From: Campylobacter devanensis | Lineage (GTDB): Bacteria; Campylobacterota; Campylobacteria; Campylobacterales; Campylobacteraceae | NCBI RefSeq assembly: GCF_002139915.1 | Contig: NZ_CP018788.1 | Span: 496,001-560,000 of the forward strand | Reading direction: 5' to 3' | Length of the DNA: 64,000 bases | Shown: positions 63,261-64,000 of the stretch, piece after piece | Layout of the letters: every line of letters starts with the position of its first letter | How positions within the stretch are numbered: the first letter of the stretch is position 1 | Notes under the pieces: model-generated | What the model was told of the DNA's origin: nothing | Seen by the model: only the letters and a program-made list of their open reading frames with translations | Databases searched by the model: none | Made by a program: the position numbers and the translations under genes

Positions 63261-64000
63261 ATGCTTGAAATTTTAATTACTTTGTATGCTTTATTTACAA
63301 TTTATAGAGTGGTTTTAAGTATCTTACAGATAAATTACATTAAAAGATGTAAGGAGCCAGTAGTATTGCCTGAGGCAGAATTTCATAATGCCGCAATCGT
63401 AGCAATACAAAAGCAAAAATTTGAGATAATTCATAATATTTTTCTATTTATTACTGTAGCTATATGGAGCGTATGGGGCGCTAGTGCTTTGGCTTCTAGC
63501 CTTAGTGGTATAGAGATGGTTATAGTAAGAGATGCTTTGCTTGTTGCTTTATTTTTAGTCATTGGGGCAGTAATTAACCTACCTTTTGAGATATATAGTA
63601 AATTTGTAATGGATAAGAAATTTGGCTTTTGCAATAGCACAGTTGGGCTTTTTGCTATGGATTTTATTAAAACTATAATAATGATTTTTGTATTTGGGTT
63701 TGGAGTTTCATGGATTTTATTAAATTGCTATGAGTTTTTAGGGCAGAGCTGGTGGATATGGGCTTTTGCGATTAGTTTTGGATTAATTTTGTTAGTAAAT
63801 TTGATATATCCGACAATTATTGCTCCAATATTTAATAAGATTACTCCATTGCAAAATGATGAGTTAAATTTAGCTATAAATAATCTATTAAACTCATGTG
63901 GATTTAAAAGTAGTGGTATATATAGTATGGATGCTAGTAAAAGAGATAATAGATTAAATGCTTATTTTGGTGGGCTTGGAGCGACTAAGAGAGTAGTATT
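63261..64000 (+). CDS. Ste24/HtpX-type M48 membrane protease, 3' end cut off by the window
   Basis: ATG 63261 opens a frame that runs off the right edge after about 246 codons. It has several membrane segments and carries NLPFEIYSKFVMDKKFGF (about residues 93-110), FGVSWILLN, then NLIYPTIIAPIFNKITPLQN (about 177-196) and NRLNAYFGGLGATKRVV at the edge. This matches CAAX-prenyl-protease-1 (Ste24) types. The HExxH motif should lie just outside the window. In bacteria the substrates are mostly unknown; membrane quality control is a common proposal. Confidence 0.85.
   Translation, partial: MLEILITLYALFTIYRVVLSILQINYIKRCKEPVVLPEAEFHNAAIVAIQKQKFEIIHNIFLFITVAIWSVWGASALASSLSGIEMVIVRDALLVALFLVIGAVINLPFEIYSKFVMDKKFGFCNSTVGLFAMDFIKTIIMIFVFGFGVSWILLNCYEFLGQSWWIWAFAISFGLILLVNLIYPTIIAPIFNKITPLQNDELNLAINNLLNSCGFKSSGIYSMDASKRDNRLNAYFGGLGATKRVV

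Noticed and set aside
1-64000. CRISPR arrays, tRNA or rRNA genes, insertion sequences
   Set aside because: Reading all gaps gave no spaced direct repeats, no tRNA-like cloverleaf ends and no transposase text.

Overview
The window is a stretch of ordinary epsilonproteobacterial chromosome, AT-rich (by eye roughly one third G+C) and densely packed with operons. Gene content and order point to Campylobacter: rsmH next to a ppiD-like gene, ftsA-ftsZ, lolA/secA/lolC, yajC-secD-secF-leuS-lptE-folC-M23 peptidase-bactofilin-mfd, uvrC/guaA, and a flgG2-flgG pair behind a sigma-54 promoter. I cannot fix the species; a member of the C. fetus/hyointestinalis/lanienae side of the genus is only a guess. 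I saw no rRNA, tRNA, CRISPR array, prophage or insertion sequence.

Layout. 1-4.3 kb: a cut-off TDT/SLAC1 transporter, a scar containing a broken 5' piece of ffh, and a leftward block of rsmH, an FtsL-like protein and a FUSC pump. 4.3-11.3 kb: a class II aldolase-like pseudoenzyme, ppiD, ftsA, ftsZ, a chimeric truncated second ftsZ, and gltS. 11.3-23.6 kb: a two-enzyme cell-wall lipoprotein, a Pif1-like helicase, a FliL-like secreted protein, lolA/secA/lolC-E, livHMGF without a binding protein, and an outer-membrane barrel. 23.7-40 kb: lnt, then one long rightward run from yajC to a MagIII-type glycosylase (secretion, leucyl-tRNA, LPS assembly, folate, cell shape, repair). 40-51.2 kb: a YgiW-like protein, ilvA, uvrC and a DUF721 gene, a tiny LptM-like lipoprotein, guaA, hemD, uppP, thiE and an amino-acid ABC system. 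51.2-64 kb: flgG2-flgG, a surface O-acylation pair carrying a G9 tract, the agmatine-to-putrescine pair, and transporters, ending in a cut-off Ste24-type protease.

Themes. Many genes build the envelope: division (ftsL-like, ftsA, ftsZ), cell-wall cutting and shape (NlpC/P60-M15 lipoprotein, M23 peptidase, bactofilin), lipoprotein and LPS traffic (lnt, lolA, lolC/E, lptE, LptM-like), Sec export (secA, yajC, secD, secF) and lipid carrier recycling (uppP).

The most unusual locus is 9.3-10.1 kb. An intact 216-codon reading frame fuses the promoter, ribosome site and first ten codons of gltS to the middle and C-terminal globular part of ftsZ. It fits a tandem duplication running from inside ftsZ to codon 10 of gltS. 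Its 3' half shows mostly synonymous differences from ftsZ, so it appears to have been kept as a protein. Other points worth checking are the G9 tract in the MBOAT acyltransferase gene, a G7 tract touching the -10 box of an outer-membrane protein gene, an aldolase-fold protein without its metal ligands, and a GGDEF protein with a ruined active site.
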